A stretch of DNA of 64,000 nucleotides from Epiperipatus broadwayi (lineage: Eukaryota > Onychophora > Udeonychophora > Euonychophora > Peripatidae): positions 4,143,501 through 4,207,500 of the forward strand of contig JAQFVV010006246.1 in assembly GCA_028023455.1 (NCBI GenBank). Direction: 5' to 3'. The notes beneath the pieces were generated by a model. It saw nothing but the letters and a program-made list of their open reading frames with translations, searched no databases and was not told the origin of the DNA. The translations under genes and the position numbers were made by a program. Below are positions 24,976-36,994 of this stretch, one piece after another (position 1 is the first letter of the stretch; the number at the start of each line of letters is the position of its first letter).

Positions 24976-25375
24976 CCTAGAGATCCAGTGGTGGTTTGCA
25001 GAGAGCAACATGATCTCAAAAGGAAGATAAAAGAGGCTTATTTTATCACTAGAGGTAGTGATGCCTTAAATAGAAAAGACTCTTGCTACAAAATATCCAG
25101 GAAATGGAATATGTAACTATTGCATTTGCTTAAATTTACATCTCTCCTACTCAATTTCTTATCTATTTACAAAATGGCTATGAATATGTGAGCTCTGACC
25201 CTTGAAAGTGTATATATTAAAATAATATATATATATGTCTTCAGCTTTGTGTGCTTTGTGCATGTTAGTGATTTTATATTTTACACCTTAGAACAATTAG
25301 CCACAAAGTTTAAACTGTTTGCTCATTTAAACTGTTTACTCATTTCAGATTCAATATGTAAATTAATACACTGTA
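24976..25375. other. Unassigned spacer between R2 copies
   Basis: No recognised gene or repeat. Lies between the single R2 copy and the R2 array. Confidence 0.4.
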
Positions 25376-26700
25376 CAGGCATACTCACACCTGCACATAT
25401 AATGTAATATATAAGGGACTTGAACTCTGACTTTCACATGACTCTGACTTTCACATGACCCTCAAAACTCCATGCCATCTCATATTGCTGATCCACCTGA
25501 TCATACACACATTGAAAAGATTAATAATCACCAATATATATAATTTGTGCTAAACCAGCACTCATATAGTTGGTCCAGATTACCATCTCCACACATATAT
25601 ACAATCAGTGCTCAGCTTTCTATTAAGATAGTCAATCTTTATAGTTTAATGGACAGGCTTCAAACTACTCCAATCCACAACTTTTCAGCCATCCATTTCA
25701 TTGAAAATCTGATTGTGGAATGTTCCAAATTTCGACAGGTCTGCACAGTGTATTAAGTTACATATTGAAACAGAGTATGTTAAAGGTCTGCCCGTCCCTT
25801 GCATATATATGTAAACTGAATTATTCTCCAGGTGTCAGAATGACTGGCAGCATGGGTAGGATGACAACCTTGGTACTTGCAGGGGCTTTGAACATTCCAT
25901 CATCAGATTTTTAATGAAATGAATGGCTGAAGAGTTGTGGATTGGAGTAGTTTGAAGCATGTCCATTAAACTATGAAGATTGACTATTTTAACATAAAGC
26001 TGAGCACTGATTGTATATATGTATGGAGATGGTAATCTGGGCCAATTGATGAGTGCTGGGTTAGCATGAAATATGTATATTGGTGATTATTTATCTTTTC
26101 AACATGTGTGTGATCAAGTGGGTCAGCAATATGAGATAGCATGAAGAGTTGAGGGTCATGTAAAAGGCTGAGTTTGAGTCCTTTATATACTACATTATAT
26201 GTGCAGGTGTGTTCAAGGCTGAACAGTGTATTAAGTTACATATTGAAACCAAGTGCGTTAAAGGTCTTCACATCCCTCGGATATATATGTAAAATGGATT
26301 ATTCTCCAGTACATGAGGGGTCAGAAAGACTAACATCAACATGGGTAGGATGACAACCTTGGCATTTATAGGCGATTTGAGCATTCAGATCATCAGATTT
26401 TCAATGAAATGAATGACTGAAGAGTTGTGGATTGGAGTAGTTTCAAGCCTGTTCATTTAACTATGAAAATTGGCTATCTTACTATAAAGCTGAGCACTGA
26501 TTGTATATATGTGTGGAGATAGTAATCTGGACCATCTGATGAGTGCTGGTTTACCACAAAATCCATACATTGGTGATTGTTTATCTTTTCAACATGTGTA
26601 TGATAATGTGGGTCAGCAATATGAGATGGCATGGAGAGTTGAGGTTCATGCAAAAGTCTGAGTTCTAGTCCCTTATATAATACATTGTACAATATAGTGA
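25376..26700. repeat. R2 repeat array, inverted then direct
   Basis: Three units: a plus-oriented partial unit (about 25376-25737), then two minus-oriented units in tandem (about 25738-26212 and 26213-26700). The outer ends of the inverted pair are CACACCTGCACATATAATGT and its mirror image. Unit boundaries carry CAGTGTATTAAGTTACATAT. Units differ by substitutions and by a truncation of the first one. Short ORFs here are repeat-derived. Confidence 0.85.
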
Positions 26701-27069
26701 TCATTTTTCATTACTATAAAAATGAGATTCCAAAAAACAATCAAAGTTTTGTTTTTAAAAAATGAGATAAAGAAAATGTTTTATTTGAATCATATTAATA
26801 TAATACTCATCTGTCGTATATATATATTTAAAGACATAAATAATCACAAAAAAGTTTTATGTTGAATAAATTAAAATCAAGTTACAAATACAGAGTTAAC
26901 ATTTATCTCCCTTCATCCATGCATTATTTTTTAAAGAGAAAAATAAAGTTAAACATTTAATAATTTTTATTAGTTATTCATTAGACTGGAGATTATCCAA
27001 TAATGAATAATATTTCTAGAGTGTAATTTTCACTACACCATTCTCACAAGGTAGGGTTTCTATCCATAT
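26701..27069. other. AT-rich DNA, no gene seen
   Basis: Nothing recognised before the LINE. Confidence 0.4.
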
Positions 27070-27559
27070 TTATAAAGAATATAGTTTGGGAAACTTGTAA
27101 AGGGGTGGGGGAGAGGTTAAGAGGCAGAGTTATCAGAAATTAAGAAGAATAAACAGAATGTAAGTAATAATCAAAGGGAAGCTGATTTAGATATACATGT
27201 AGATGTGGAGAGGGGTAAGCAAGTTATTTATAAATGTAATGGAGAAGAAAGAGTCAAAAAAATTATAAAAGAGTAATTAGGAGAGAAGAAATTATTAAAA
27301 TTGGGTATTTGGATATACAAGGTGGTAGGAGACCAGAAAAATGGCTGGAATTAAACAAAGAAATTAGAAATGAAGAGCTTGAGGTGTTAGCAGTATGGAA
27401 ACACATCTAAGAGAAGAAGAATAACCTATTCTGGAAGACTTGGTATGGCAGGATATAAATAGAAAGAAAAAGTAAAAAGGGGTGCAGGTGGTGGTATAGG
27501 AGTTATGTCAAAAAATATTTAACTACAGTTAAATGTCAAGAACATTTGTGGCTTGAGAT

Positions 27560-27960
27560 AAGGTTACGAAGACAAGAATGGGGTTCAAACTATAATGGAG
27601 TGGAACAGTAGCATATATGTATGCTTAGTTAAGGATATATAGAATTTTAAAGAAAAGGGAAAGAAAATATTTTAAAGAAAAGGGAAAGAAAATAATAGTT
27701 ATAGGAAATATGAATGGACATATTGAAGAAATTGATGAAGAAAGTAATAAGAATGGACAGCTTTTAAAGAGTTTTTGTCAGAGAGTGAATTTGCCATTGG
27801 AAATTTATCAAATATATGAGGGGCAATACACATGGTCTAGAAATAATATATTCCACACAATAAATTATGTATTAGTAGAGAAAGAGGAAAAATAAAGTAC
27901 AGAAAATTAAGGTGTTTGATAATGAAGAGAGTATGTAATTGTGATCATAACTTCTTTATA
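27560..27960 (+). pseudogene. LINE AP-endonuclease remnant
   Basis: The frame around 27680-27895 reads VIGNMNGHIEE, NGQLLKSFCQRVNL, then GQYTWSRNNIFHTINYVLV. This is the G-D-x-N, T-W and I-D-Y order of APE-type LINE endonucleases, with Asn in place of the catalytic Asp in both G(D)MN and the I(D)Y block. Inactive. Confidence 0.7.
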
Positions 27961-28749
27961 ATAGAAATGATTAGTAATGTGATGAAAAATAGTAATAAAA
28001 GCAGAAAGGATAGTGAAAGATGTGGATGGAGAATAAAGGATAAGAATAAGTTAAAAGAGTATAAAATAAAAGTTGAAGAAACCATGGAAGAATTGGTTAG
28101 GGGTGAGTATAAGGATTAGTGTGGTGAAATAGTGTTAGGTGAGAATATTCAAAAGAATAAAAAATAATAAGAAAGTGACAGTTAGTAAATGTGTAAAAGA
28201 GAGGGAGAAAGCATGCAGAGAATATAAGTGTGCTATTAAGAACAAAGAAAATGAAAAAGATGTTAATACTAAATAGGAAAAGTACTTAGAAAAAAAAGTT
28301 GGCTAAAATAGATTATAGAGAGAGAATGAAATTGAATAGTAAACTGTTGGAAAATATTAATAAAAGTGGAAATATGAGTAAAAAAAATTGGAAATGCATT
28401 AAAAGAAGGAATGTAAAGAATAGAGAATTAGTATTACTAGATGATGAGGAAATGGAATGTAGCTCTAGAGAAGAATTAGAAATAGTCTTAAAAAGTATAT
28501 AATGGATATAGAAAAAATATTAGATGTGAAGGACAGAGCGATAGCAAATGTGAAAGCATATAGTAATAGGAATATATGATTTACAGAAAATGAACTGAAT
28601 GAAACAAGTAAGAAATTGAAAGTTGGAAAGGCAAGAGGTTTGAATGGATGGGCAGCAGAGATAGTAATGAATTTAGGGCAGAAGGCAAAATTAAAACTAT
28701 TATCATGTTTCAATAAGATGATACAGAAGAGAAATTTTCTGGGTATTTA

Positions 28750-29480
28750 CAAGAGCAATGCTATTATTTAAAGAGAAGGACAATGATCATAGAAAGTTAA
28801 GCAACTATAGATCGATAGCAGTAACATTATTATTATATAAAGTTTTCACATATATGTTGGCTGGAAGGGTCACAAAATGGATGAAAGAAGATAATAATAT
28901 AAGGGAGAAATGCAAGGAGGTTTTCAATCAGATAGGCATATAGGGGATAGTTTATTTTTTTACACAACTTATGGATATGAGTAGTAACACAGGTAGGCAG
29001 TTATATATGGTTTTTATAGATATACAGAAGGTGTATGATAGAGTAAATAGATTATGGGTAAGTTTAGTAAATTTGGGAATGGATGGAGCTTTAGTGAATA
29101 TTATTAAGAAATTATATGAAAAACAATTATTACTATACATATCAATTAGGGAATATAGAATCAGTTAAAGTTAAAAATGGGATGGGACTAAGGCAAAGAT
29201 GTCGTATTTGAGAGAAATGGAGAGAACAATAGAAAGACTAGGAAGAGGGATAGATACCATTAATAAGTGGCAAACGAGTATATACATTGTTGGGTCTTTT
29301 ATTTGTGGATGATTTTTTTGTGTGCAGAAAGAAGGGAAAATATGAAAGTTATGCTAAGGACATGCACAAAGGTGGGTAAAGAGATGGGGATTAAATTTAG
29401 TAAAGAAAAATCAAAACTAATGATGATTAATACTGGAGGGAAAAAAGAAAAAGAATTTTGTTGGGGGATATAATAGATAT
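28750..29480 (+). pseudogene. LINE reverse transcriptase remnant
   Basis: NYRSIAVTLLLYKVFTYMLA (28803 on) matches the NYRPI motif. YMVFIDIQKVYDRVNRLWVS (about 29007) contains the F-x-D-x-x-K-A-(F/Y)-D motif A. The YADD region is degenerate (near 29300), followed by KEKSKLMMINTGG. Stops separate the blocks. Confidence 0.75.
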
Positions 29481-29689
29481 AACTATTTGGGAATCATCTC
29501 AAGTAGTCAGAGAAATTGCTTGCACAAATGGGAGAAAAAATTGATAAATGAAGCAAAGAGAAGAAAGGGATTAATAAAGAAATTAACAAGTGTTCTTGTA
29601 TAATAAATATGATGTAGCTGGAATTGTATGGAAGGGAATGGCAGTAGCAGGGTTAAAATATGGTAAATGATGATGTGTTAATAAAGGGT

Positions 29690-30300
29690 TATTAGATTAC
29701 TTAGAAAAAGTACAAAGAGAAGTAGAAAGACATGCATTAGATGCAAAAGTGTGGACAGCAAAGGAGGAAATTCAAGGAGAAAATGGGATGGTCAAGTTTT
29801 TATATGAGAGATACAAAAAGCAAGATGAAAATGATCAGTAGATTGAAGTTTATGGATAATAAAAGAATAGCCAAAATAGTATTTAATTGGGTTATGAATA
29901 AAAGGCAGGCAACAAGATGCGTGTGAAAGGTAATGCAATATGCAGAAGATTTAGGTAAAGAATTTTTGTCAGTATACTTATACAAAAGATGGGATGATTA
30001 TATTAGAAGAATTGTTGAGTGTTATAGTGTTAAGGAATGGGATAGAAGAATATATGCAATAATAAAGAATAGGGAGTTGGAGAGATGGAGAGCTAGTATG
30101 GAGAGTAAAAAGAGTTTAAGAAGTAAACAGAATTGTATGAGTTAATTTATGATAATAGCAAGAAAAGTAGTTTACTGTTTAAGGCATGAATGGGATTTTT
30201 AGCAACAAGGAAATATACACATAAATGGAAAGATATGGATGATTAAGTCTGCAAGTTGTGTATGGAAGGCATAGAAAATATTAGATATCTGTTAATTGAA
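29690..30300 (+). pseudogene. LINE C-terminal region with CCHC-like motif
   Basis: Contains KVQREVERHALDAKVWTAKE and EENGMVKF-like text typical of the post-RT region. Near 30250 comes C-K-L-C followed by an 18-residue spacing ending IEYKC. The expected His of a CX2C...HX4C finger reads Arg and one Cys reads Tyr, so the finger is broken. Confidence 0.55.
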
Positions 30301-30615
30301 TATAAATGCCTGAAAGCAGAAAGTTATAAATAATGATGTTGTTGAAGAATAAATATGAACAATGTGATTATACAGAAAGTGGTTTATTTGTTTTTATGCT
30401 GGTTTTGGGAAAAGATAAGGGGTTTTAGATATAAAGGCCATGGAGTTGACAAAAATTATGTTGTAGAAATGGAATGGAGTAGGATAGAGAAGAATATGGG
30501 AAAGCTTGGGGTAGGGAATGGAAAGGAAAGTCAAAGTAGCTAACAGGTTTCTCTGGGCATAGTTGTTGAAAGATTCCTGACTCCAGGAGAAGTCACAGTG
30601 TATCACATCATCACA

Positions 30616-31272
30616 TCCTTGTAGGGAGATGTAATCATAAACATATGACCAAAAACATTTGTTTTAAAAAACAACTAAACACTGTTTTGCAATCTTCTGT
30701 CTACCATTTGAATATAATCTTTAATACTGTCTTGCTTTTTCTTTCATCTGTTATTTAAAACCTTGTATTTTTTTTAATAAGAGGAAGTATATATTTTTAA
30801 ATGTATTTCTAAATACTGTAACTGATACAGGAATGATTTTTTTTCCCAGAATTTTTATATTTGGGAATACAAATTAATCTTTAAAATTTGTTTTCATCTA
30901 TTAACTTGAAAGAAAAATAAAGTTATACAAGTAATAACAAAGCAATTTGCTTTCATTTTAATAGCAAGTAGTTTTTTGTTTTTTTTTTGCAAATAAATAG
31001 TTTATAATTTAAATTTGCGTGGTGTTTATTTTAGAACATTAAATGTATTATTTTGCTTTTAAATGATTGCCAGTTACTTTTTTGCTCCAAATTCTAATGA
31101 TTACTTACCATATAATATTGCACTTTATGCAATGTTTTAAAGTCATTCATTTCTTTTTTTTTATACAAACATGCTTTTTTTTTTAAGTCGATGTGTTAAG
31201 AATTTTTAAAAAAAAAAAACTTTGCATGAAATTACCATTTTGTGAAGTAGTGGACGATTTTATCACTTTATT
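30616..31272. other. AT-rich DNA with T-runs
   Basis: No gene recognised. Several poly-T and poly-A runs. Confidence 0.4.
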
Positions 31273-31310
31273 CTAAAACTGATGAATCTTGAGTGTGAGA
31301 AATGAAGTCC
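31273..31310 (-). CDS. Weak candidate terminal exon
   Basis: On the minus strand AATACTGTACAG could be an acceptor, followed by 12 codons in the phase needed by the exon candidate at 32926-32997, a TAG stop and an immediately following AATAAA (31267-31272). The exon is very short, so chance is a serious alternative. If real, the 40-50 kb gene would end here rather than at 18.2 kb. Confidence 0.2.
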
Positions 31311-31829
31311 TGTACAGTATTGTAAAGTTTGCAACTCATTTCCGTTATTTTTACAGTTATTGATAGCAAACACCAAAATGCAGTGTATTTTTAAAATGGA
31401 TTTATTTATTGGTAAAGCCATGGATAGACGTGAAAGCATTGAAAGTATACTGGGTATAATAAATATTATTAAATTTTGTATTTAAACTGTATATGAGTAT
31501 TTTTTCACATTAATATTTAGAATGGCAGAGTATGGAAATGTAATAAATAATCAACTGTATTATTATTATTTCCTACTGTATTATTGCTTGAAGATTAGTA
31601 ACAAGTTGGCACCTGAGATGACAGAGCTGATGAAATCCATGGATTTTGAATCCCAAGAGTCTATAACTCCACCATTGCATCATGCTGAGCAATAAATTCA
31701 ATTAAAATATATTTATGGAATTTTAATATTTTTTTAATTTTGCACATTCAAATGTAAACCATCTTTCCACTTTATTTAATACTGATTAAATGCCAATATT
31801 ATTATATTTATTTTTCCCCTATTATTATT

Positions 31830-32165
31830 GTTCTATTATTAACACCTGCCACTCTTGCACATTCCTAGCTCTCACACGTCAACACTAGAATACAATCTCA
31901 AACACATTTGTCCCTCTATTATTAGAATAAACTGCACTTTTTTAATTCTCACATTACTGTTCAACCACAAAGAAAAACGGCAAATGTCTACTCTCACAAT
32001 GTTATTCTATCTCTAGCATAATATTTCTAGCTCTCACACTTGTCTCTCTATCACTGGGATATATTACAAATCTCTAGATTTCACATCTGTCACTTTACTG
32101 ACGATAAACTTATTATCTCTTCATTTCCAGAAACTATTGTTCTATCACTAGGCTGAACTGTGCAA
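31830..32165. repeat. Degenerate CT-rich repeated segment
   Basis: Blocks such as CTAGCTCTCACAC, CTCTATTATTAGAATA, TCTCACATTACTG and TCTATCACTAGG recur four to five times with irregular spacing, like a decayed minisatellite. The period could not be fixed by eye. Confidence 0.4.
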
Positions 32166-32925
32166 AACAGCAGTGAATTAATACAACATTAAAAAATAGG
32201 GGATGTGTTGAAATGGAAAATTTTTAATAAATATGATGCATTTGAGTTGTATATGTTTAATAAAAGGTTGCATATATTCAAAATACAGCAAAATACAGAG
32301 AGATTTATGTTAAGAATACTCAGATGACAAAAGACACAATTGTTAATGACAATAGATGTAATCTAAATCTGGATCTCAAGAGATTGTGAAAAGACCTAAA
32401 AAGAGATGACATATGTAATAAAGTCAGGTGAAATAAAAGTTTGCTGGAGTAATGTACAGAAATGCTTATCCTGCAGTGCATAAAATTATTGAACGTTAAT
32501 AAAGATATTGGAATAATATAATAAATCAGTGTTGATTATCTTTTTACAATGTTTAAGCTCTTAGATTTAGAAGGTCAAAAAAGAAAAAATATATGATACA
32601 ATGTGTCTATTGTTTTAACAACTTTTCACTAAGATAATGAATGGTTATGTGAAAAATACTTTTTTATATATATTATGCTGAATAAAGATATTTCTAATAA
32701 ATTATAAAGATATTTTTAATAAATTTTAATTAGAATTTTCTAACTTTCCTGATTTTTAAACTAACAAACATTTTAATTATATTAATATATTTAAATCTAA
32801 TTCGAATATTTTACTGTCTACAAAAATTGTTACTAAATTAAACAATCTCTCTCGAGGATTTTACTTTTTAAAAAAAAATAGGAACTGTGTAATGCTTGAT
32901 AAAAAGATTACATTATTTTCCCCAC
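32166..32925. other. AT-rich DNA, no gene seen
   Basis: Nothing recognised. Confidence 0.4.
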
Positions 32926-32997
32926 CTAAAAATATCAAGAGAGGACCCAAGATAGTTGTGAACCTGTTGGATGACTGTAAGAATGGCAAAGAAGTGT
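32926..32997 (-). CDS. Candidate internal exon of the 40-50 kb host gene
   Basis: Minus strand: acceptor GATGTTCCATTTTCAG, then 72 nt (one leading base, 23 codons, two trailing bases), then donor TTTTTAG|GTGGGG. The product includes HFFAILTVIQQVHNYLGSSL. It is GC-richer than the flanks. The entry phase does not match the exit phase chosen for the exon at 40427-40561, so another exon or a different donor would be needed between them. Confidence 0.4.
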
Positions 32998-33281
32998 CTG
33001 AAAATGGAACATCAGTGCGAGTGCATGGATTGACTGAGTGAATATAATGAGGATAAAATTACCCACCGTAAAAAAGAACTGTAGTGTGCCATCTTATTTA
33101 TTTTTAAATAATGTTTTGATTTGTAAATAAATCTTTCTGGTTTAGTCCATCAAGTTTACTTAACACTTCCTTGTAATCATTATCAAGGATCTACATATAT
33201 ATATATATTATAAGTATATATTTTTAGCATCTATTATATAGCATTTATTTATATATTTATATAAATTTTATAAATATGGGG

Positions 33282-34666
33282 TATATGAGGTATATGAGCA
33301 CAGACTTTTACCTGACCCACCACTGAGACACTGAACACATATATGTCGAAAAAATTAATAATCACCAATATATGTATTTCATGCTAAACCAACAATCATC
33401 AGTTAGTAACAGATTATCATCTCTATACATATATGCAATGAATGCTCAGATATATATATTAAGATAGCCAACCTTCATACTTTAATGGGCAGGCTTCAAT
33501 CCACTCCACACCCCAACTCTTCTACTATACAGCCAATTGAAAATCTGATGATGAAATGCTCAAAGGCCATCCTGGGGCCGAGATTCTTGTCAGACCCATA
33601 TTGCCCCAAAGTCAATCTGACCCCTCATGTATAGAACATAATCCATTTAACATATATACGAGGAATGGGCAGACATCTCTACTGTGTAAGAACTGAAATA
33701 AGGCTTATTATATACCTGTATCAATATGTGTAATATATGGGGTATATGACCACAGACTTTCACACAACCCACCACTCTCCACTCTATCTCATAATACTGA
33801 GACACTTGAACACATATATGTCGAAAAGATAAATAATCACCAATATACATATTTCATGCTAAACCAGCAATCATCAGTTGGTCCAGATAATCATCTCTAT
33901 ACATATATGCAATAAGTGCTCAGATATATATTAAGATAGCCAATCTTCATACTTTAATGGACAGGCTTCAATCCACTTGACACTCCAACTCTTCAACCAT
34001 CCATCCATATTGAAAATCTTCATGATAAAACACTTGAAGTCCACCCTGAGGCTGAAATTCTTGTCAGACTCATTTTGCTCCAAAGTGAATTTGTTCCCTT
34101 ATGTGCAGGATATAATCCATTTAATACATATACAAGTGATGGACAGACATCTACTGTGTAATAACTGAAATACAGGCTAGTTATATACCTGTATCAACAT
34201 GTGTAATATATGGGGTATATGAGCACAGTAGAGATGTCTGCCCATTCTTCGTATATATGTTAAATGGATTATGTCCTATACATGAGGGGTCAGATTGACT
34301 TTGGGTCAAAATGAGTGTGACATAAATCTCAATCTCAGGGTGGCCTTTGAGCATTCCATCATCAGATTTTCAATTGGATGAATGGTTGAAGAGTTGGAGT
34401 GTGGAGTGGATTGAAGCCTGTCCATTCAAATATGAGGATTGGCTATATCTGAGCACTTATAGCATATATGTGTGGAAATGGTAATCTGGACCAACTGATG
34501 ATTGCTGGTTTAGCATGAAATACATATTTTGGTGATTATTTATCTTTTCGACATATATGTGTTCAAGTATCTCAGTGTTGTGAGATAGAGTGGAGGGTCA
34601 TGTGAAAGTCTGTGCTCATATACCCCATATATTACACATATTGATACAGGTATATAATAAGTCTAT
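33282..34666. repeat. R2 repeat array, two direct and one inverted unit
   Basis: Units at about 33282-33716 (+), 33717-34215 (+) and 34216-34666 (-), each near 430-500 bp. Shared blocks are GGGGTATATGAGCACAGAC, TAATCACCAATATA, TGCTAAACCAGCAATCATCA, AATGGACAGGCTTCAATCCA, CCCCTCATGTA and GAATGGGCAGACATCTCTAC. Junction sequence TACCTGTATCAATATGTGTA joins units. This subfamily differs from the 24.5-26.7 kb one at several diagnostic positions. Confidence 0.85.
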
Positions 34667-34689
34667 ATTTCAGTTATTATATAAAATGT

Positions 34690-35843
34690 ACTATTATTAT
34701 TACTTATTTCTTTTTATTTTTCATTTTTTAAAACCAATTTTTTTATTACATCTTATACAAATGTGTAAATTCTTTACAAACCCAACAATATCAACAATTT
34801 CTGATATATATAAAACAAGTCACATGCAACTTCTTTATAAATCTTGATTTATTATATGAACAGTTATAAATTACAGTAATACTCCAACATTTTGACTATA
34901 TTCTTTTACAGTCTTTCTCAAGGAACAACTAAAAAATATATAAATAAAACAAATATAAATCCAAATATTCCACAATAATCCAATAAATATAACAAATACA
35001 AATTACTTTTACCTTAAATATCTTTTCACAAACAATCTTAAATTTCTATTACATTTGTTCCTCAAATATCTTTCATAAAATAATCCCCTACAATTATTTA
35101 ATTACAAATTCCACATTAATTAAATCAACCTATTATTTTCTTTTTGAATTTACTTTCTGATATATTATTTATATAATAGTGTAAATTACTTGCAATTAAA
35201 ATCATTATTTAATAATTTTGCTTTTACTTTGTTAATTTATAAACTTTCTTTTAACATTCGTTCCTTAGGTAATTTAACATTTTCTAACGTGTTTATTTGA
35301 AAATTGTTATGTTTAAATTCTTTACTATGTATTTAATTTCTTATCATTTAAGTGCTACTTCAATCTGGTTTTTAGTTTACTTTTGTTAGGTCAATATATG
35401 ATAGATTCTCGTTATCTTGTTTGCAATCTAAACATCTAATTATATAAATTCCATTCATAATTTCAAGATTTTTCTTCTTTGCTGCATTAATCAAATTACT
35501 TAGGTTAATTTTCTTTTGTGAACTGGTTTAATAATTGATTTGCTTTCCTTTTTATATTTTTTACTAATATCCTTTATTACTCTTTTTATATCAAAGAAAG
35601 TACTTTTTGATAAATTGAAACTATTATACATTGCATTATGGATATCCTTTTTATTCAAATTTCTTTTTATTTTTGTAATATTTTTTTACATCACTAACAA
35701 ATAAATCTTTAAACGATTTCTGTTTCAAAAAATAAACATTAACGGCTGCAATTATTTTTCTACAAATCTCTCAGTCCAATAGTTAGTAGATTGGTATTCT
35801 ATTAAAGAATATACATAACATAAATTACTATAATTGCCTAATG
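34690..35843 (-). pseudogene. Penelope-like element remnant
   Basis: On the minus strand, reading leftwards from 35840: SFKDLFVSDVKKYYKNKKK; then around 35470 NGIYIIRCLDCKQDNENLSY with IDLT, which fits the two strands of a GIY-YIG nuclease (YIG eroded to YID); then AT-rich 3' untranslated sequence ending with a ribozyme-like hairpin. Frameshifts and stops are common. The RT part is missing, the pattern expected of a 5'-truncated PLE. It differs in sequence from the copies at 21, 48 and 62 kb. Confidence 0.6.
34883..34925 (-). ncRNA. Hammerhead-like ribozyme relic in PLE 3' region
   Basis: Minus strand: CCTTGAGAAA, then GACTGTA...TATAGTC able to pair (one G-U), then AAAATGTTGG. Layout resembles the core-stem II-GAAA order of hammerhead ribozymes, which PLEs are known to carry in their terminal regions. 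The conserved CTGATGA and GAAA cores are both mutated here, so activity is not expected. The same layout occurs at 61497-61541. Confidence 0.3.
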
Positions 35844-35993
35844 CAGTGACCTCAGTGGAAGTCCTGGGACCCCCCAGGGGGCCATAGCAAAAAACCAAAG
35901 AAGCCATGGAAAAATATATTCAAAATGGGGAGACATATGGCTTTCTATGAGAGCCATATTAAAAATATTAATAAATTTTATTAAAATATATTA

Positions 35994-36575
35994 TATACCT
36001 GTATCAATATATGTAATATATAGGGTATATAAACACACTCTCTCTCATAACACTGATATCCTTGAACACATATATTGAAAAGATAAATAATCACCAATAT
36101 ACATATTTCATGCTAAACCAGCAATATCTGTTAGTCCAGATTATCATCTCTCCACATATATGCAATAAGTGTTCAGATATATATTAAGATAGACAATCTT
36201 CATACTTTATTGGACAGGCTTCACTCCACTCCAACTCTTTAACCATCCATCCAATTGAAAATCTGATGATGGAATACTCAAAGGCCACCCTGAGGCCGAG
36301 ATTCTTGTTCAAATTTTCAATTGGATGAACAGTTGGAGTGTGGAGTGGATTGAAGCCTGTCCATTAAAGTATGAAGATTGGCTAGCTTAAAATATATCTG
36401 AGCACTTATTGCATATATGTGGAGAGATGGTAATCTTGACCAACTAATGATTGCTGGTTTAGCATGAAATATGTTATGTATATTAGTGATTATTTACCTT
36501 TTTGACATATATGTGTTCAAGTGTATCAGTGTTATGAGATAGAGTGGTGAGTCGTGTGAAAGTCTGTGCTCATAT
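35994..36575. repeat. R2 inverted pair inside the hAT element
   Basis: A plus-oriented half (about 35994-36305) and a minus-oriented half (about 36306-36575) meet head to head. Shared blocks are ACCTGTATCAATAT, TGCTAAACCAGCAAT, AATCTGATGATGGAAT and GAAAGTCTGTGCTCATAT. Confidence 0.85.
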
Positions 36576-36994
36576 ATTAAAATGTATTTTATTTTTTTAA
36601 ATTTATATATAGTGGAAAAATTAGTAACATCTATAATTCATCACTTTAATGATTATTATTCTCATTAAAATATTTAACAAAATCAGTAAAGTCAATTAAA
36701 AACCAATGTATATAGAAAAATAAAATTTGAAACGTTTTTTAATCTCTCACATTTTTGCAATTTGAAGGAAATGAAACAATTTTATGAATATAATTTTTTA
36801 CGTTTTTTCTTGTTTAAATATATAATTCCTAAAAATTAAAAAAAAATTTTTTGACAGTTATGAGAACATTATCATAAATTTGTATTTTAACTTTTAGAGG
36901 AGAAAAATAATGATACAAAGTGTGATGTGAATAAAACTGTAATATCTTAAATATTTTTTGTAATTTTTTTTCATAATTAAAATTATAATTTGAT

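Larger units (their letters stand above)
27070..30615 (+). mobile_element. Decayed non-LTR retrotransposon (LINE)
   Basis: A purine-rich plus-strand block about 3.5 kb long, sharply different in strand composition from its flanks, carries in order an AP-type endonuclease, an RT and a C-terminal cysteine motif, with many stops. Domain order and residues fit the I/Jockey-like group of LINEs; the clade is uncertain. The 3' end segment GCTAACAGGTTTCTCTGGGC (from about 30537) recurs at 51.15 kb, marking it as the mobile tail. The 5' end is placed only by composition. Confidence 0.75.

Noticed and set aside
31270-31320. Hammerhead ribozyme at CTGATGA (plus strand)
   Set aside because: The bases between CTGATGA and GAAA cannot form a stem II.
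31615-31670. Hammerhead-like CTGATGA with a palindromic AATCCATGGATT
   Set aside because: The required GAAA core after the stem is missing (TTTTGAA); no PLE sequence nearby.
33282-34666. CRISPR-like array
   Set aside because: Units are ~450 bp and diverged with no unique spacers; a eukaryotic tandem repeat.
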